A stretch of DNA of 64,000 bases from Pirellulaceae bacterium. Lineage in GTDB: Bacteria; Planctomycetota; Planctomycetia; Pirellulales; Pirellulaceae. Below, piece by piece: positions 49,447 to 58,043 of this stretch. The first letter of the stretch is position 1; each line of letters opens with the position of its first letter. The stretch covers positions 1 through 64,000 of the forward strand of contig JAHBXT010000007.1 of assembly GCA_019636385.1 (NCBI GenBank), in the 5' to 3' direction. The notes beneath the pieces were generated by a model that was not told the DNA's origin, did no database searches, and worked only from the letters and a program-made list of their open reading frames with translations. Both the position numbers and the translations under genes were made by a program.

Positions 49447-50460
49447 ATGAAGATTCTGGTTACTGGTACAGCCGGGTTTATTGGCAATGCGCTTGCGCTG
49501 AGGCTCTTGGCACGTGGCGATCAGGTTGTTGGTATCGACAATCTCAATAGCTATTACGATCCTCGACTCAAGCAGGCCCGTCTAGCACGCATCGCTGACC
49601 ACCCAGCATTCATATCGATCCAAGCTGATATTGCCGACCGTGAAGCTGTCCGCGAAGCCTTCACCAAGCATCGGCCACAACGCGTAGTCAATCTGGCAGC
49701 TCAGGCAGGTGTACGCTACTCAATCGAAAACCCTCACGCGTACATCGACAGCAATCTAATTGGCTTTACCAACATCCTGGAAGCCTGTCGACACAGTCAG
49801 ATTGAGCACTTGGTGTACGCTTCAACCAGTTCGGTCTACGGAGCCAATACGCGGCAGCCGTTTTCGGTTCACGATAACGTCGATCATCCGATGAGCCTCT
49901 ACGCGGCGACAAAAAAAGCCAATGAACTGATGGCACACACCTACAGTTCGCTGTATGGCCTGCCAACAACAGGCTTACGGTTTTTTACCGTCTATGGCCC
50001 GTGGGGGCGTCCCGACATGGCGCTTTTCAAATTCACTAAGTGCATGCTGGCCGACCAACCGATCGACGTTTTCAACTACGGAAACCATCGTCGAGATTTT
50101 ACGTACGTGGACGACATCGTTGAAGGCATCATGCGGGTGACAGACCGCCCTGCAGCAGCCAACCCCAAGTGGTCAAGCGATGCTCCCGATTCAGCGACCA
50201 GCTATGCACCCTATCGCCTGTATAACATCGGCAATAGCCAGCCTGTCGAATTGATGCGTTGTATCGAAGTCTTGGAGGAATGTTTGGGCAAGAAAGCCGA
50301 GAAGAATTTTCTGCCGCTACAACTGGGCGATGTGCCCGCGACCTACGCCAACGTCGACGATCTGATCGCTGACGTGGGCTATCGTCCCGATACTCCCATT
50401 GAAGTTGGCATTCGCAATTTCGTTGATTGGTATCTGTCGTACTATTCAGTCGCGCGCTAA
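49447..50460 (+). CDS. UDP-glucuronate 4-epimerase-like NAD-dependent epimerase
   Basis: This encodes 337 residues from ATG 49447; the longer open frame upstream is not family-like. 'ILVTGTAGFIGNALALRLL' is the NAD motif. 'GIDNLNSYYDPRLKQARLARI' is typical of UDP-glucuronate epimerases (LpsL/Cap1J), as are 'NLAAQAGVRYSIENPHAYIDSNLIGF', 'ASTSSVYGANTRQPF' and the catalytic 'YAATKKANEL' near residue 152. It would interconvert UDP-glucuronic and UDP-galacturonic acid or the 2-acetamido forms. It ends 22 bases before the dehydrogenase gene. Confidence 0.88.
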   Translation: MKILVTGTAGFIGNALALRLLARGDQVVGIDNLNSYYDPRLKQARLARIADHPAFISIQADIADREAVREAFTKHRPQRVVNLAAQAGVRYSIENPHAYIDSNLIGFTNILEACRHSQIEHLVYASTSSVYGANTRQPFSVHDNVDHPMSLYAATKKANELMAHTYSSLYGLPTTGLRFFTVYGPWGRPDMALFKFTKCMLADQPIDVFNYGNHRRDFTYVDDIVEGIMRVTDRPAAANPKWSSDAPDSATSYAPYRLYNIGNSQPVELMRCIEVLEECLGKKAEKNFLPLQLGDVPATYANVDDLIADVGYRPDTPIEVGIRNFVDWYLSYYSVAR

Positions 50461-50482
50461 TCCTTTAAGAATACGGGTCATT

Positions 50483-51748
50483 ATGTCCAAAACTATCGCC
50501 GTTATTGGTCTGGGTTACGTTGGTCTACCGTTGGCAGTCGAGTTCGGCAAGCAGTATCGAACGATCGGCTTTGACATCAATCAGGCTCGCGTCGATGAAT
50601 TGAAAAGCGGTCGCGACTCGACTCTGGAAGTTGATGCTCAGGAATTGGCCAGCGCCCAGCACCTCACCTTTTCAACCAATGTTGAGGAACTCCGAGCTGC
50701 CAACATCTATATCGTTACTGTGCCAACGCCCATCGATCGTCACAAACAGCCGGACCTGACTCCGCTGATTAAAGCCTCACAAATGTTGGGCAAGGTGGTC
50801 AAACAGGGCGACGTGGTTATCTATGAATCTACGGTCTACCCTGGCGCCACGGAAGAAGATTGTATCCCCTTGATCGAACAGGTATCGGGCCTCAAATACA
50901 ACGTCGACTTTTTTGCCGGCTATAGCCCTGAGCGCATCAATCCAGGCGACAAGGAACATCGGCTGACAACGATTAAAAAGATCACCTCAGGCTCGACCCC
51001 TGAGATTGCCGAGGTGGTCGATAATCTGTACCGCTCGATCGTCACCGCCGGCACGCATCGCGCCCCCAGTATTCGCGTGGCTGAAGCCGCCAAAGTGATT
51101 GAGAATACGCAGCGTGACCTGAACATCGCGCTCATCAATGAACTGGCGTTAATCTTCAATCGGATGGGAATCGACACCCTGGATGTCCTGGAAGCCGCAG
51201 GCACCAAATGGAATTTTTTACCGTTTCGACCAGGCTTGGTGGGCGGCCACTGCATCGGTGTTGACCCCTATTATTTGACGCACAAAGCTCAAGAAGTCGG
51301 ACACACTCCCGAAGTCATCCTGGCCGGTCGTCGCATCAACGATCATATGGGACAGTACGTTGTCTCCCAAGTTGTCAAACACATGCTGAAACGACGAATC
51401 CACATCGAAGATTCCAACGTCTTGATCTTGGGTTTGACCTTCAAGGAAAACTGCCCGGATATTCGCAACACGCGCGTGGTGGATATCGTCCATGAGTTCC
51501 GCGAGTATGGTGCCAATGTAGACGTCTATGATCCGTGGGCCAGTGCCCTGGAAGCGGAGCATGAATACGGCATCTCCCCTGTCGCCCAACCCGCTCCCGG
51601 CAAATATGACGCCATTGTTCTGGCCGTCGGTCACGATGAATTCAAGAAAATGGGCGCCGAGTCGATTCGCAAACTGGGCCGACGCGATTGCATCCTGTAC
51701 GACATCAAGTCGGTATTGCCCAGAAGCCAAGTTGATGCCAGGCTCTAG
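50483..51748 (+). CDS. UDP-N-acetyl-hexosamine 6-dehydrogenase
   Basis: This encodes 421 residues from ATG 50483; upstream codons overlap the previous gene in another frame. 'IAVIGLGYVGLPLAVEFGK' binds NAD and 'FDINQARVDELKSGRDSTLEV' is characteristic of the TviB/WbpO/WbpA group that oxidises UDP-GlcNAc or UDP-GalNAc to the uronic acid. The catalytic cysteine is Cys257 in 'GGHCIGVDPYYLT'. The C-terminal 'GHDEFKKMG' is also typical. It supplies the substrate for the oxidoreductase, aminotransferase and acetyltransferase found just downstream. Confidence 0.92.
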   Translation: MSKTIAVIGLGYVGLPLAVEFGKQYRTIGFDINQARVDELKSGRDSTLEVDAQELASAQHLTFSTNVEELRAANIYIVTVPTPIDRHKQPDLTPLIKASQMLGKVVKQGDVVIYESTVYPGATEEDCIPLIEQVSGLKYNVDFFAGYSPERINPGDKEHRLTTIKKITSGSTPEIAEVVDNLYRSIVTAGTHRAPSIRVAEAAKVIENTQRDLNIALINELALIFNRMGIDTLDVLEAAGTKWNFLPFRPGLVGGHCIGVDPYYLTHKAQEVGHTPEVILAGRRINDHMGQYVVSQVVKHMLKRRIHIEDSNVLILGLTFKENCPDIRNTRVVDIVHEFREYGANVDVYDPWASALEAEHEYGISPVAQPAPGKYDAIVLAVGHDEFKKMGAESIRKLGRRDCILYDIKSVLPRSQVDARL

Positions 51749-51844
51749 CACCAATAATTCAGGTTGATAGCCTGTCCTACAAACTACAAAAAATGCCTCA
51801 GCAAACGCACTGAAGCAACTCTGCATAACGCAAAGTACTCCAGC

Positions 51845-52060
51845 ATGACCCTACCCCCTGAAAAAATTTGGGCGATGCAGTGGAAAGCAGCCGCACCGGA
51901 ATTAAAGCGAATTCGAGACCAGGAATTGAGAAACCTTGACTCGCACACCGGCTTCCCAGCCCAACAAAGTCCCTATGAAAACGGACTGGTAATTTGGCAG
52001 AGATGGATGATGCGGTTGGCGCTGCTAAATGCGTATACGAAAAGCCAGAATCGCGTCTGA
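51845..52060 (+). CDS. Small partner of the nucleotidyltransferase (antitoxin-like)
   Basis: This encodes 71 residues from ATG 51845. The opening 'PPEKIWAMQWKAAAPELKRIRDQELRNLD' matches small helical proteins that precede nucleotidyltransferases in planctomycete genomes as I remember them. The stop overlaps the next start by one base (TGATG, 52058-52062), indicating tight coupling. The pair resembles type IV-like AbiEi/AbiEii or HEPN/MNT-type toxin-antitoxin modules; the antitoxin role is inferred. Confidence 0.6.
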   Translation: MTLPPEKIWAMQWKAAAPELKRIRDQELRNLDSHTGFPAQQSPYENGLVIWQRWMMRLALLNAYTKSQNRV

Positions 52061-52638
52061 TGCTTGACTTGAGTCATCTGTACGCTGCAGCCGTCCGCTT
52101 GCAGAGACGTTATCAGTCAGAAGGTACGCAGTTTTGTTTCATCGGTGGGCTAGCGTTACAGAAATGGGGAGAGCCTCGATATACGCGTGACGTTGACTTG
52201 ATGGTATTCTCAGGTTTTGGGGGCGAACGAGCAATCATCGAAAGGGAACTGAGAGCCCTCGAACCACGCATCGATGACGCTGTAGAATTTGCTATGCTGA
52301 ATCGGGTTCTATTGGTTCAGGATAAATCCCAATGCCCCATCGACATTTCGCTGGCGGCCATGCCCTACGAATCGGATGTAATCGCTAGATCACAACTGCA
52401 GTCGCTAAATTTGGAATTCGAGCCTCTTGGACTATGCTCGGCCACAGACTTAATCATTCTGAAGGCGTTTGCCGGTCGGCCACAGGATTGGCAGGATATT
52501 CGAGGCACCGTGGTTCGCAGCCAGCACTTGATAGATTGGAAACTGATAGACAAAGAGCTGAGCGTGCTGCTTGAACTCAAAGAAGAGCCGGAATCACTCG
52601 ACAAATTGTATCAGCTTAAAATGGAACTGAATGCCTAA
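52060..52638 (+). CDS. Nucleotidyltransferase, AbiEii/MNT-like (toxin-like)
   Basis: This encodes 192 residues from ATG 52060; the frame is open to 51994 but the overlap with the previous gene favours this start. The DNA polymerase-beta-type motif is 'FIGGLALQKWGEPRYTRDVDLMV' (Gly-Gly and Asp-x-Asp), followed by 'PIDISLAAMPYESDVI' with the third acidic position. The C-terminal 'DLIILKAFAGRPQDWQDIRG' matches the AbiEii-like family. Such enzymes can add nucleotides to tRNA or proteins. It lies inside a sugar cluster, so it is probably a mobile or addiction unit rather than a sugar enzyme. Confidence 0.75.
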   Translation: MLDLSHLYAAAVRLQRRYQSEGTQFCFIGGLALQKWGEPRYTRDVDLMVFSGFGGERAIIERELRALEPRIDDAVEFAMLNRVLLVQDKSQCPIDISLAAMPYESDVIARSQLQSLNLEFEPLGLCSATDLIILKAFAGRPQDWQDIRGTVVRSQHLIDWKLIDKELSVLLELKEEPESLDKLYQLKMELNA

Positions 52639-52658
52639 CACCCACTGCACCATTCATC

Positions 52659-53753
52659 ATGCAATTCATTGACCTTCAAACACAGTACCAACGCTACCAG
52701 ACAGAAATTGACGCCCGTATGAAGGCTGTGCTCGAGCACGGCAAGTTTATCATGGGGCCGGAAATCGCTGACATGGAACAATCGCTGGCTAAGTACGTTG
52801 GTGTCCCTCATTGCATTTCGGTTTCCAGCGGAACTCACAGCCTGGAGATCGCACTACGTGCACTAGACATTGGGCCTGGCGATGAGGTGATTACGGTCCC
52901 TTTTACCTGGATCAGCTCGGCGGAAGTCATCATGCTGGTCGGGGCCAAGCCGGTATTCGTGGATATTGAACCCAACTATTTCAATATCGATGTGGCCCGG
53001 TTGGAGCAGGCCATTACGGCGCGAACCAAAGCCATCATCCCGGTAAGCCTGTTCGGGCAGATGCCGGATTATCAAGCGATCAATGCCATCGCCCAGCGAC
53101 ATGGCATAGTCGTCATTGAAGACGGTGCGCAGAGTTTCGGAGCCTCGCAACACGGTCGCAAGAGTTGCGGGGTCACCAAGATTAGCAGTACCAGCTTCTT
53201 CCCCGCCAAGCCGTTAGGTTGCTTTGGAGACGGCGGTGCACTGTTCACCGACGACGCTGCTCTGGCCGACAAGATGCGTGCCATTCGGACTCACGGTGGC
53301 CTGCAGCGGCACAATCACCCCTATGTTGGCACCAACGGACGGATGGATACGTTACAGGCCGCAGTGATCCTCGCCAAATTGCCACACTTTGACTGGGAGG
53401 TTGCCCAGCGCGAACAGATAGGCGCGCGCTACACCCAGTTGTTGCGCAACGCCTGCGGTGTACCCGAAGTGATGCCCGGCAACACGCATGTCTATGCCCA
53501 ATACACCATTCGGACCTCCAATCGAGATGCCGTGGGAAACCAGCTCAAAGAGGCTGGAATTCCAACCGCTGTGTACTATCCGAAATGCATGCACGAGCAA
53601 CCCGTGTTCGCTCCCTTAGGTTACAAGCTAGGAGATTTTCCCGTCTCTGAGAAAGCCTCCCGCGAAGTCATCAGCCTGCCAATGCATCCGTTCTTAACCG
53701 CCGAACAACAAGACCGTATTGTCGCTGAAGTAACCCAAGCGGTCAGCAAGTAA
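52659..53753 (+). CDS. DegT/DnrJ aminotransferase, WbpE-like
   Basis: This encodes 364 residues. A PLP-dependent sugar aminotransferase: 'QFIDLQTQYQRYQTEIDARM' is the start typical of WbpE, then 'VSSGTHSLEIALRALDIGPGDEVITVPFTW', 'VVIEDGAQSFGASQHGRKSC' and the PLP lysine Lys184 in 'SFFPAKPLGCFGDGGA'. The WbpE-type enzyme converts UDP-3-keto-GlcNAcA to the 3-amino sugar with glutamate. The WbpB and WbpD functions are in the fusion gene downstream. It starts 20 bases after the nucleotidyltransferase stop. Confidence 0.9.
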   Translation: MQFIDLQTQYQRYQTEIDARMKAVLEHGKFIMGPEIADMEQSLAKYVGVPHCISVSSGTHSLEIALRALDIGPGDEVITVPFTWISSAEVIMLVGAKPVFVDIEPNYFNIDVARLEQAITARTKAIIPVSLFGQMPDYQAINAIAQRHGIVVIEDGAQSFGASQHGRKSCGVTKISSTSFFPAKPLGCFGDGGALFTDDAALADKMRAIRTHGGLQRHNHPYVGTNGRMDTLQAAVILAKLPHFDWEVAQREQIGARYTQLLRNACGVPEVMPGNTHVYAQYTIRTSNRDAVGNQLKEAGIPTAVYYPKCMHEQPVFAPLGYKLGDFPVSEKASREVISLPMHPFLTAEQQDRIVAEVTQAVSK

Positions 53754-53790
53754 CCTACAGGTTTTTGACCTCAACTCGAGGCTTGAGATC

Positions 53791-54166
53791 GTGACCAACA
53801 ATCGTCGCAACAAGCTCAAATAGAAAAACACCGTCGCATATTTGACAACCTCCATCAAGCTGACTTGCCTGAGAACAACGATCTTCGGAGATTGTCTTTA
53901 GAACTGCGTTGGCAATCTTTCATGCAGTTGATGGAGCCCTACTATGCTGCTGCCGGAGGATTTCAGCGAGTTGATCGAGTTGATGAATTGCACCGGAATT
54001 CGATAGGTGATGATTGGAGGATTTGCATACGACCTCTATCGCAACCCACGAGCGCGGGGGCATTTCTGTGGAAACGTTAAAAGCCAACAATGTCACAAGC
54101 GGCAGGGCGAAGGATTTGGCTGATGTTCACGAGCTTCGTCAAATAACTCCCGAGGATTTCCAATAG
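53791..54166 (+). pseudogene. Decayed nucleotidyltransferase pair
   Basis: One frame (53793-54080) reads 'DLPENNDLRRLSLELRWQSFMQL', like the small partner proteins of such pairs. A second, overlapping frame begins at ATG 53944: 'LLPEDFSELIELMN' then an in-frame TAG at 54010-54012, then 'VMIGGFAYDLYRNPRARG', which is the N-terminus and Gly-Gly motif of a nucleotidyltransferase. The Asp-x-Asp and the middle are missing. A short stretch to 54166 ('GRAKDLADVHELR') is the usual C-terminus of the family. The unit has therefore lost its centre and carries a stop. Confidence 0.65.
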
Positions 54167-54293
54167 TCACGCGCTTACTCGAACCTCACACTTGCGCAGG
54201 GTGCTTACGCAGCTGCCTAGCAGCACATTGCAGTTGACTAAACTGCGGCGATGTCTCGTCAGTAAAGTCCCATCCTACACTATACCTATCATT

Positions 54294-55967
54294 ATGAAGA
54301 ATCTCGCACTCATTGGTGCTGGCTATTGGGGTAAAAACCTGGCCCGTAACTTCAACGCTCTCGGAGCACTGCATACTTTATGCGATGCAAGCGACGAAGT
54401 GCTGGCCAGCTACGGTCCGGATTACGCTGGCGTTAAGCATTGCAAGACCATCGAACAAGCATTGGCAGATGCTGCTGTCACGAGGGTCGCCATTGCCGCT
54501 CCGGCTCACCTGCATTTCCAGATCGCGAAGGCTGCGCTGCTGGCCGATAAAGATGTCTATGTAGAAAAGCCATTGTGCTTGGAACTGGCCGATGCGGCCC
54601 AATTGGTGGAACTGGCCAAACAGCGCGGTCGTATCTTGATGGTCGGACATCTGCTGCAATATCATCCCTGTGTCGCCGAGCTGCAGCGTCTAGTAGGCAC
54701 GGGCGAACTCGGTAAGCTGCAGTACATCACTTCGAACCGCCTGAACCTCGGCAAGATACGCCAAGAGGAAAATGCGCTGTGGAGTTTCGCACCTCACGAC
54801 ATCTCTGTCATCCTGTCATTGGTCGGCCATCAACTGCCGCAAGAAGTGCGCTGTATGGGCGAAGCCTATCTCACCAACGGCGTGGCCGACACCACGCTCA
54901 GCACGCTCAAGTTCCCCGGCGGTGTGCGTGCCCATATCTACGTGACATGGCTCAATCCCTTCAAAGAACAAAAGCTGACCGTCGTCGGTTCGCAAGGAAT
55001 GGTCGTGTTTGACGATACGCGACCATGGCATGAAAAACTGATAATCCACCGCAATTACTTGACCTGGACCGACGGCCGCAATCCGACTCCCAACAAATCG
55101 GCAGGTGAATTTCTGGTCGCTGCCGAACTCGAGCCGCTGCGCCAAGAATGTGCGCACTTCATCGACTGCTGCAATAATCGCACCCAACCGCGCACCGACG
55201 GTGCCGAGGGGTTACGCGTCTTGCAGGTACTCAAAGCGGCTCAAGAAAGCTTGCTGAGCGATGGCGATGCTTTTCAACCCGCCCAGCTCCTGCAAGCCAA
55301 CACACTGGATTATTTTTCGCACCCGACCGCACTGGTCGATCCTCAAGCTCGCGTAGGACGAGGTTGTAAGATCTGGCACTTCAGCCACGTCATGGCCAAT
55401 GCTCAACTTGGCGAGAACTGTAATCTTGGCCAAAACGTGGTCGTTAGCCCCGGCGTTCGATTGGGTAACAACGTTAAGATTCAGAACAATGTTTCAATCT
55501 ACACCGGTACGACCATCGAGGACGACGTGTTCCTGGGTCCATCCTGTGTACTTACCAATGTGTCTAACCCGAGGTCGCAGGTCAATCGCCGCAATCTCTA
55601 CGAGCAAACCACAATACGTCGCGGAGCATCGATCGGCGCCAACGCCACCATTGTTTGCGGAACCACCCTGGGCCGCTACTGCTTCGTTGCCGCCGGTGCC
55701 GTCGTGACCAAGGATGTGCCGGACTATGCTCTGGTACGGGGCAATCCTGCGCGGCAAGTTGGTTGGATGAGCCGTCACGGTCATCGCCTAAACTTCGACC
55801 AAAGTGGATTAGCCATTTGTCCCGAATCCAAGCTGCGGTATCAGTTGAAGTCGTTAGCCGACGGCCAGCAACAGGTCCAGTGTTTGGATTTAGACGAAGA
55901 GCAATCGCTATCTGTCGAATTGTCGGTAGGCAGCGTCGACTATCGTTCGTTTAAAGATGGCAATTAA
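54294..55967 (+). CDS. Fused Gfo/Idh/MocA oxidoreductase and left-handed beta-helix acyltransferase (WbpB-WbpD)
   Basis: This encodes 557 residues from ATG 54294; the open frame upstream is not family-like. The N-terminal 340 or so residues are a Gfo/Idh/MocA oxidoreductase ('ALIGAGYWGKNLARNFNALG', 'DKDVYVEKPLCLELADAAQLVELA', 'VGHLLQYHPC'), matching WbpB, which oxidises C3 of UDP-GlcNAcA. The C-terminal part from about residue 345 has hexapeptide repeats ('CKIWHFSHVMANAQLGENCNLGQNVVVSPGVRLGNNVKI') and ends 'GAVVTKDVPDYALVRGNPARQVGWM', matching WbpD, the 3-N-acetyltransferase. The two steps flank the aminotransferase step, so the fusion couples the first and last reactions. It overlaps the next gene by 11 bases. 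Confidence 0.9.
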   Translation: MKNLALIGAGYWGKNLARNFNALGALHTLCDASDEVLASYGPDYAGVKHCKTIEQALADAAVTRVAIAAPAHLHFQIAKAALLADKDVYVEKPLCLELADAAQLVELAKQRGRILMVGHLLQYHPCVAELQRLVGTGELGKLQYITSNRLNLGKIRQEENALWSFAPHDISVILSLVGHQLPQEVRCMGEAYLTNGVADTTLSTLKFPGGVRAHIYVTWLNPFKEQKLTVVGSQGMVVFDDTRPWHEKLIIHRNYLTWTDGRNPTPNKSAGEFLVAAELEPLRQECAHFIDCCNNRTQPRTDGAEGLRVLQVLKAAQESLLSDGDAFQPAQLLQANTLDYFSHPTALVDPQARVGRGCKIWHFSHVMANAQLGENCNLGQNVVVSPGVRLGNNVKIQNNVSIYTGTTIEDDVFLGPSCVLTNVSNPRSQVNRRNLYEQTTIRRGASIGANATIVCGTTLGRYCFVAAGAVVTKDVPDYALVRGNPARQVGWMSRHGHRLNFDQSGLAICPESKLRYQLKSLADGQQQVQCLDLDEEQSLSVELSVGSVDYRSFKDGN

Positions 55968-57096
55968 CTTCTCAAAGTCGTCTCCGTCGCGTGAGTTTAT
56001 TCCACTGGCTAGTCCCGATATCCGCACCGAGGATATCGACAGTGCGGTACGCGTTCTGCGTAGCGGGATGCTGGTGCAAGGTTCAGAAGTCGCGCGGCTG
56101 GAAGCTGCCATTGCGCAGTTCGTGGGCGTGCAGCAAGCTGTGTGTGTGGCCAATGGGACCGCATCATTGCATTTGTCGTTGTTATCGCTGGGAATCGGAG
56201 CGGGCGACGAGGTAATCGTGCCCGCCTTTTCGTTCATGGCCACCGCAAACGTGGTTGAACTGGTTGGCGCGAAACCCGTTTTTGTGGATGTTCGTGCAGA
56301 CACTTTTAATATTGACGTCACTCAAATCGAACCGGCCATGACACCAGCCTGCAAGGCGATCATGCCGGTACATGAATTCGGTTTGTGCTGCGATTTGCCT
56401 GCCATCCACAGACTCGCCCAGCTACATGATCTAGCGATTATCGAAGACGCCGCCTGTGCCTTAGGTGCCAAAGACGGTACCATGTTGGCAGGCAGCCTAG
56501 GCACCTTGGGTTCGTTTTCACTGCATCCGCGCAAGGCAATCACGTGTGGCGAAGGTGGCCTTGTGACCACGAACAACTCTGAACTTGCCCAACGTATTCG
56601 CGTGCTCAGAAATCATGGCATCGACTCGACGCAACCTGGATTGAACTTCATAGCCCCCGGCTTCAATTACCGAATGACTGATTTTCAAGCTGCGCTGGCG
56701 CTTTCTCAGTTCCAACGATTGCCGCAGACATTGGATTACCGACTGCGACTCGCCTCAATCTACTTGTCTGAAATTCACAATCCATTGGTCACGCTGCCCA
56801 CTTGCGATGACCATAAACTACATACGTGGCAATCTTTCCATGTGATGTTGGACGAATCACTGGACCGGGACGCCGTGATTCAGTTCATGCGCCAGCGCGG
56901 CATTGGTTGCAATCTAGGCGCTCAATGCATGCCGGCCCAACCCTGGTTTCAACAACGCTATCAGCACGACTGTCCGCGACAGTTCCCTAACGCCTGGCGA
57001 GCCTTCACGCACGGACTTGTTTTGCCTTTATACGAAAAAATGACCGAACAAGATGTACGCTACGTTTGTGATGTCGTCAATCAGATAGCTGCCTAG
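55957..57096 (+). CDS. DegT/DnrJ/EryC1/StrS sugar aminotransferase 2
   Basis: This encodes 379 residues; ATG 55957 overlaps the previous gene by 11 bases. PLP-dependent: 'LASPDIRTEDIDSAVRVLRSGMLVQG', 'VANGTASLHLSLLSLGIGAGDEVIVPAF', 'AIIEDAACALGAKDG' and the PLP Lys193 in 'SFSLHPRKAITCGEGG'. The HPRK form of the lysine site is frequent in 4-amino-4,6-dideoxy-sugar and GDP-perosamine synthases. The substrate is not certain; candidates are dTDP-4-keto-6-deoxyglucose from the RmlB-like enzyme, the FlaA1 product, or the Gmd product. Confidence 0.88.
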   Translation: MAINFSKSSPSREFIPLASPDIRTEDIDSAVRVLRSGMLVQGSEVARLEAAIAQFVGVQQAVCVANGTASLHLSLLSLGIGAGDEVIVPAFSFMATANVVELVGAKPVFVDVRADTFNIDVTQIEPAMTPACKAIMPVHEFGLCCDLPAIHRLAQLHDLAIIEDAACALGAKDGTMLAGSLGTLGSFSLHPRKAITCGEGGLVTTNNSELAQRIRVLRNHGIDSTQPGLNFIAPGFNYRMTDFQAALALSQFQRLPQTLDYRLRLASIYLSEIHNPLVTLPTCDDHKLHTWQSFHVMLDESLDRDAVIQFMRQRGIGCNLGAQCMPAQPWFQQRYQHDCPRQFPNAWRAFTHGLVLPLYEKMTEQDVRYVCDVVNQIAA

Positions 57097-57098
57097 GC

Positions 57099-58043
57099 AT
57101 GAAGACCTATTTTATCACCGGTGGAGCAGGGTTTATCGCCAACACGATTATTCGTCGATTGGTGGATCAACATCGGATCGTCGTCTATGACAATTTCCAT
57201 CGCGACACGTTGTCCACCAGCGATTTGAACGGGCATCCGCACATCCGCGTCGTCAAAGGTGATGTGCTGGATTTACCGGCGCTGACGCTGGCCATGCGTG
57301 GCGCCGATGCGGTTGTTCACGCGGCGGGAATTGCGGGCATCGACACGGTGATCAAGAATCCGGTGCACACCATGCGCGTCAACATGCTGGGTACCGCCAA
57401 CATGTTGGAAGCCGCTTGGCAAAACAGAATCTCCGATCGCATCATCGACTTTTCGACCTCAGAAGTTTTTGGTTCAATGGCTTTTCGATCCTCCGAAGAG
57501 GATGCGACTGTAGCTGGCTCGGCTGGTGAGGCCCGCTGGACGTATGCGGTCTCCAAACTGGCCGGTGAGCATCTGGCGCACGCCTACTATCGCCAATATC
57601 AACTGCCCGTCGTCACCGTTCGACCATTTAATGTGTACGGTCCAGGACAAACCGGCGAAGGAGCCATGCAGATTTTTATCAAGCGTGCTTTGAAGAACGA
57701 AACCATTCGCATGAACGGCGACGGCAATCAAATCCGCGCCTGGTGCTACGTGGATGATTTTGTCGAGTGCATCATGCGCTGCTTGACCAGCCCACAGGCC
57801 ATCGGTGAAAGTTTCAACATCGGCAACGCCCGAGCGGTGATTACGATCTTGGGCCTGGCCAATACGGTGTGCCGTGTGCTTGGTTCGTCCTCCAAGATCG
57901 TGCATGATCCGCCACTGTCTGCCGATATCGCGATCCGAATTCCTAGCGTCGACAAAGCCGAGAAAATTTTGGGCTTTAAGGCCAAGGTGGATTTGGAGCA
58001 AGGGATTTTGCAAACCGCCCAGTGGATGAGCAAGGCAAGTTAA
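57099..58043 (+). CDS. NAD-dependent nucleotide-sugar epimerase/dehydratase
   Basis: This encodes 314 residues and starts two bases after the previous stop. 'YFITGGAGFIANTIIRRLV' binds NAD. Other markers are 'VVHAAGIAGIDTVIKNPVHTMRVNMLGTANMLEA', 'DFSTSEVFGSMAFRSSEED', the catalytic 'WTYAVSKLAGEHLAHAYY' and 'RPFNVYGPGQTGEGAM'. It is an extended short-chain dehydrogenase of the UDP-sugar decarboxylase/epimerase type; the substrate cannot be read from the sequence. Its C-terminus overlaps the next gene by 22 bases. Confidence 0.82.
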   Translation: MKTYFITGGAGFIANTIIRRLVDQHRIVVYDNFHRDTLSTSDLNGHPHIRVVKGDVLDLPALTLAMRGADAVVHAAGIAGIDTVIKNPVHTMRVNMLGTANMLEAAWQNRISDRIIDFSTSEVFGSMAFRSSEEDATVAGSAGEARWTYAVSKLAGEHLAHAYYRQYQLPVVTVRPFNVYGPGQTGEGAMQIFIKRALKNETIRMNGDGNQIRAWCYVDDFVECIMRCLTSPQAIGESFNIGNARAVITILGLANTVCRVLGSSSKIVHDPPLSADIAIRIPSVDKAEKILGFKAKVDLEQGILQTAQWMSKAS

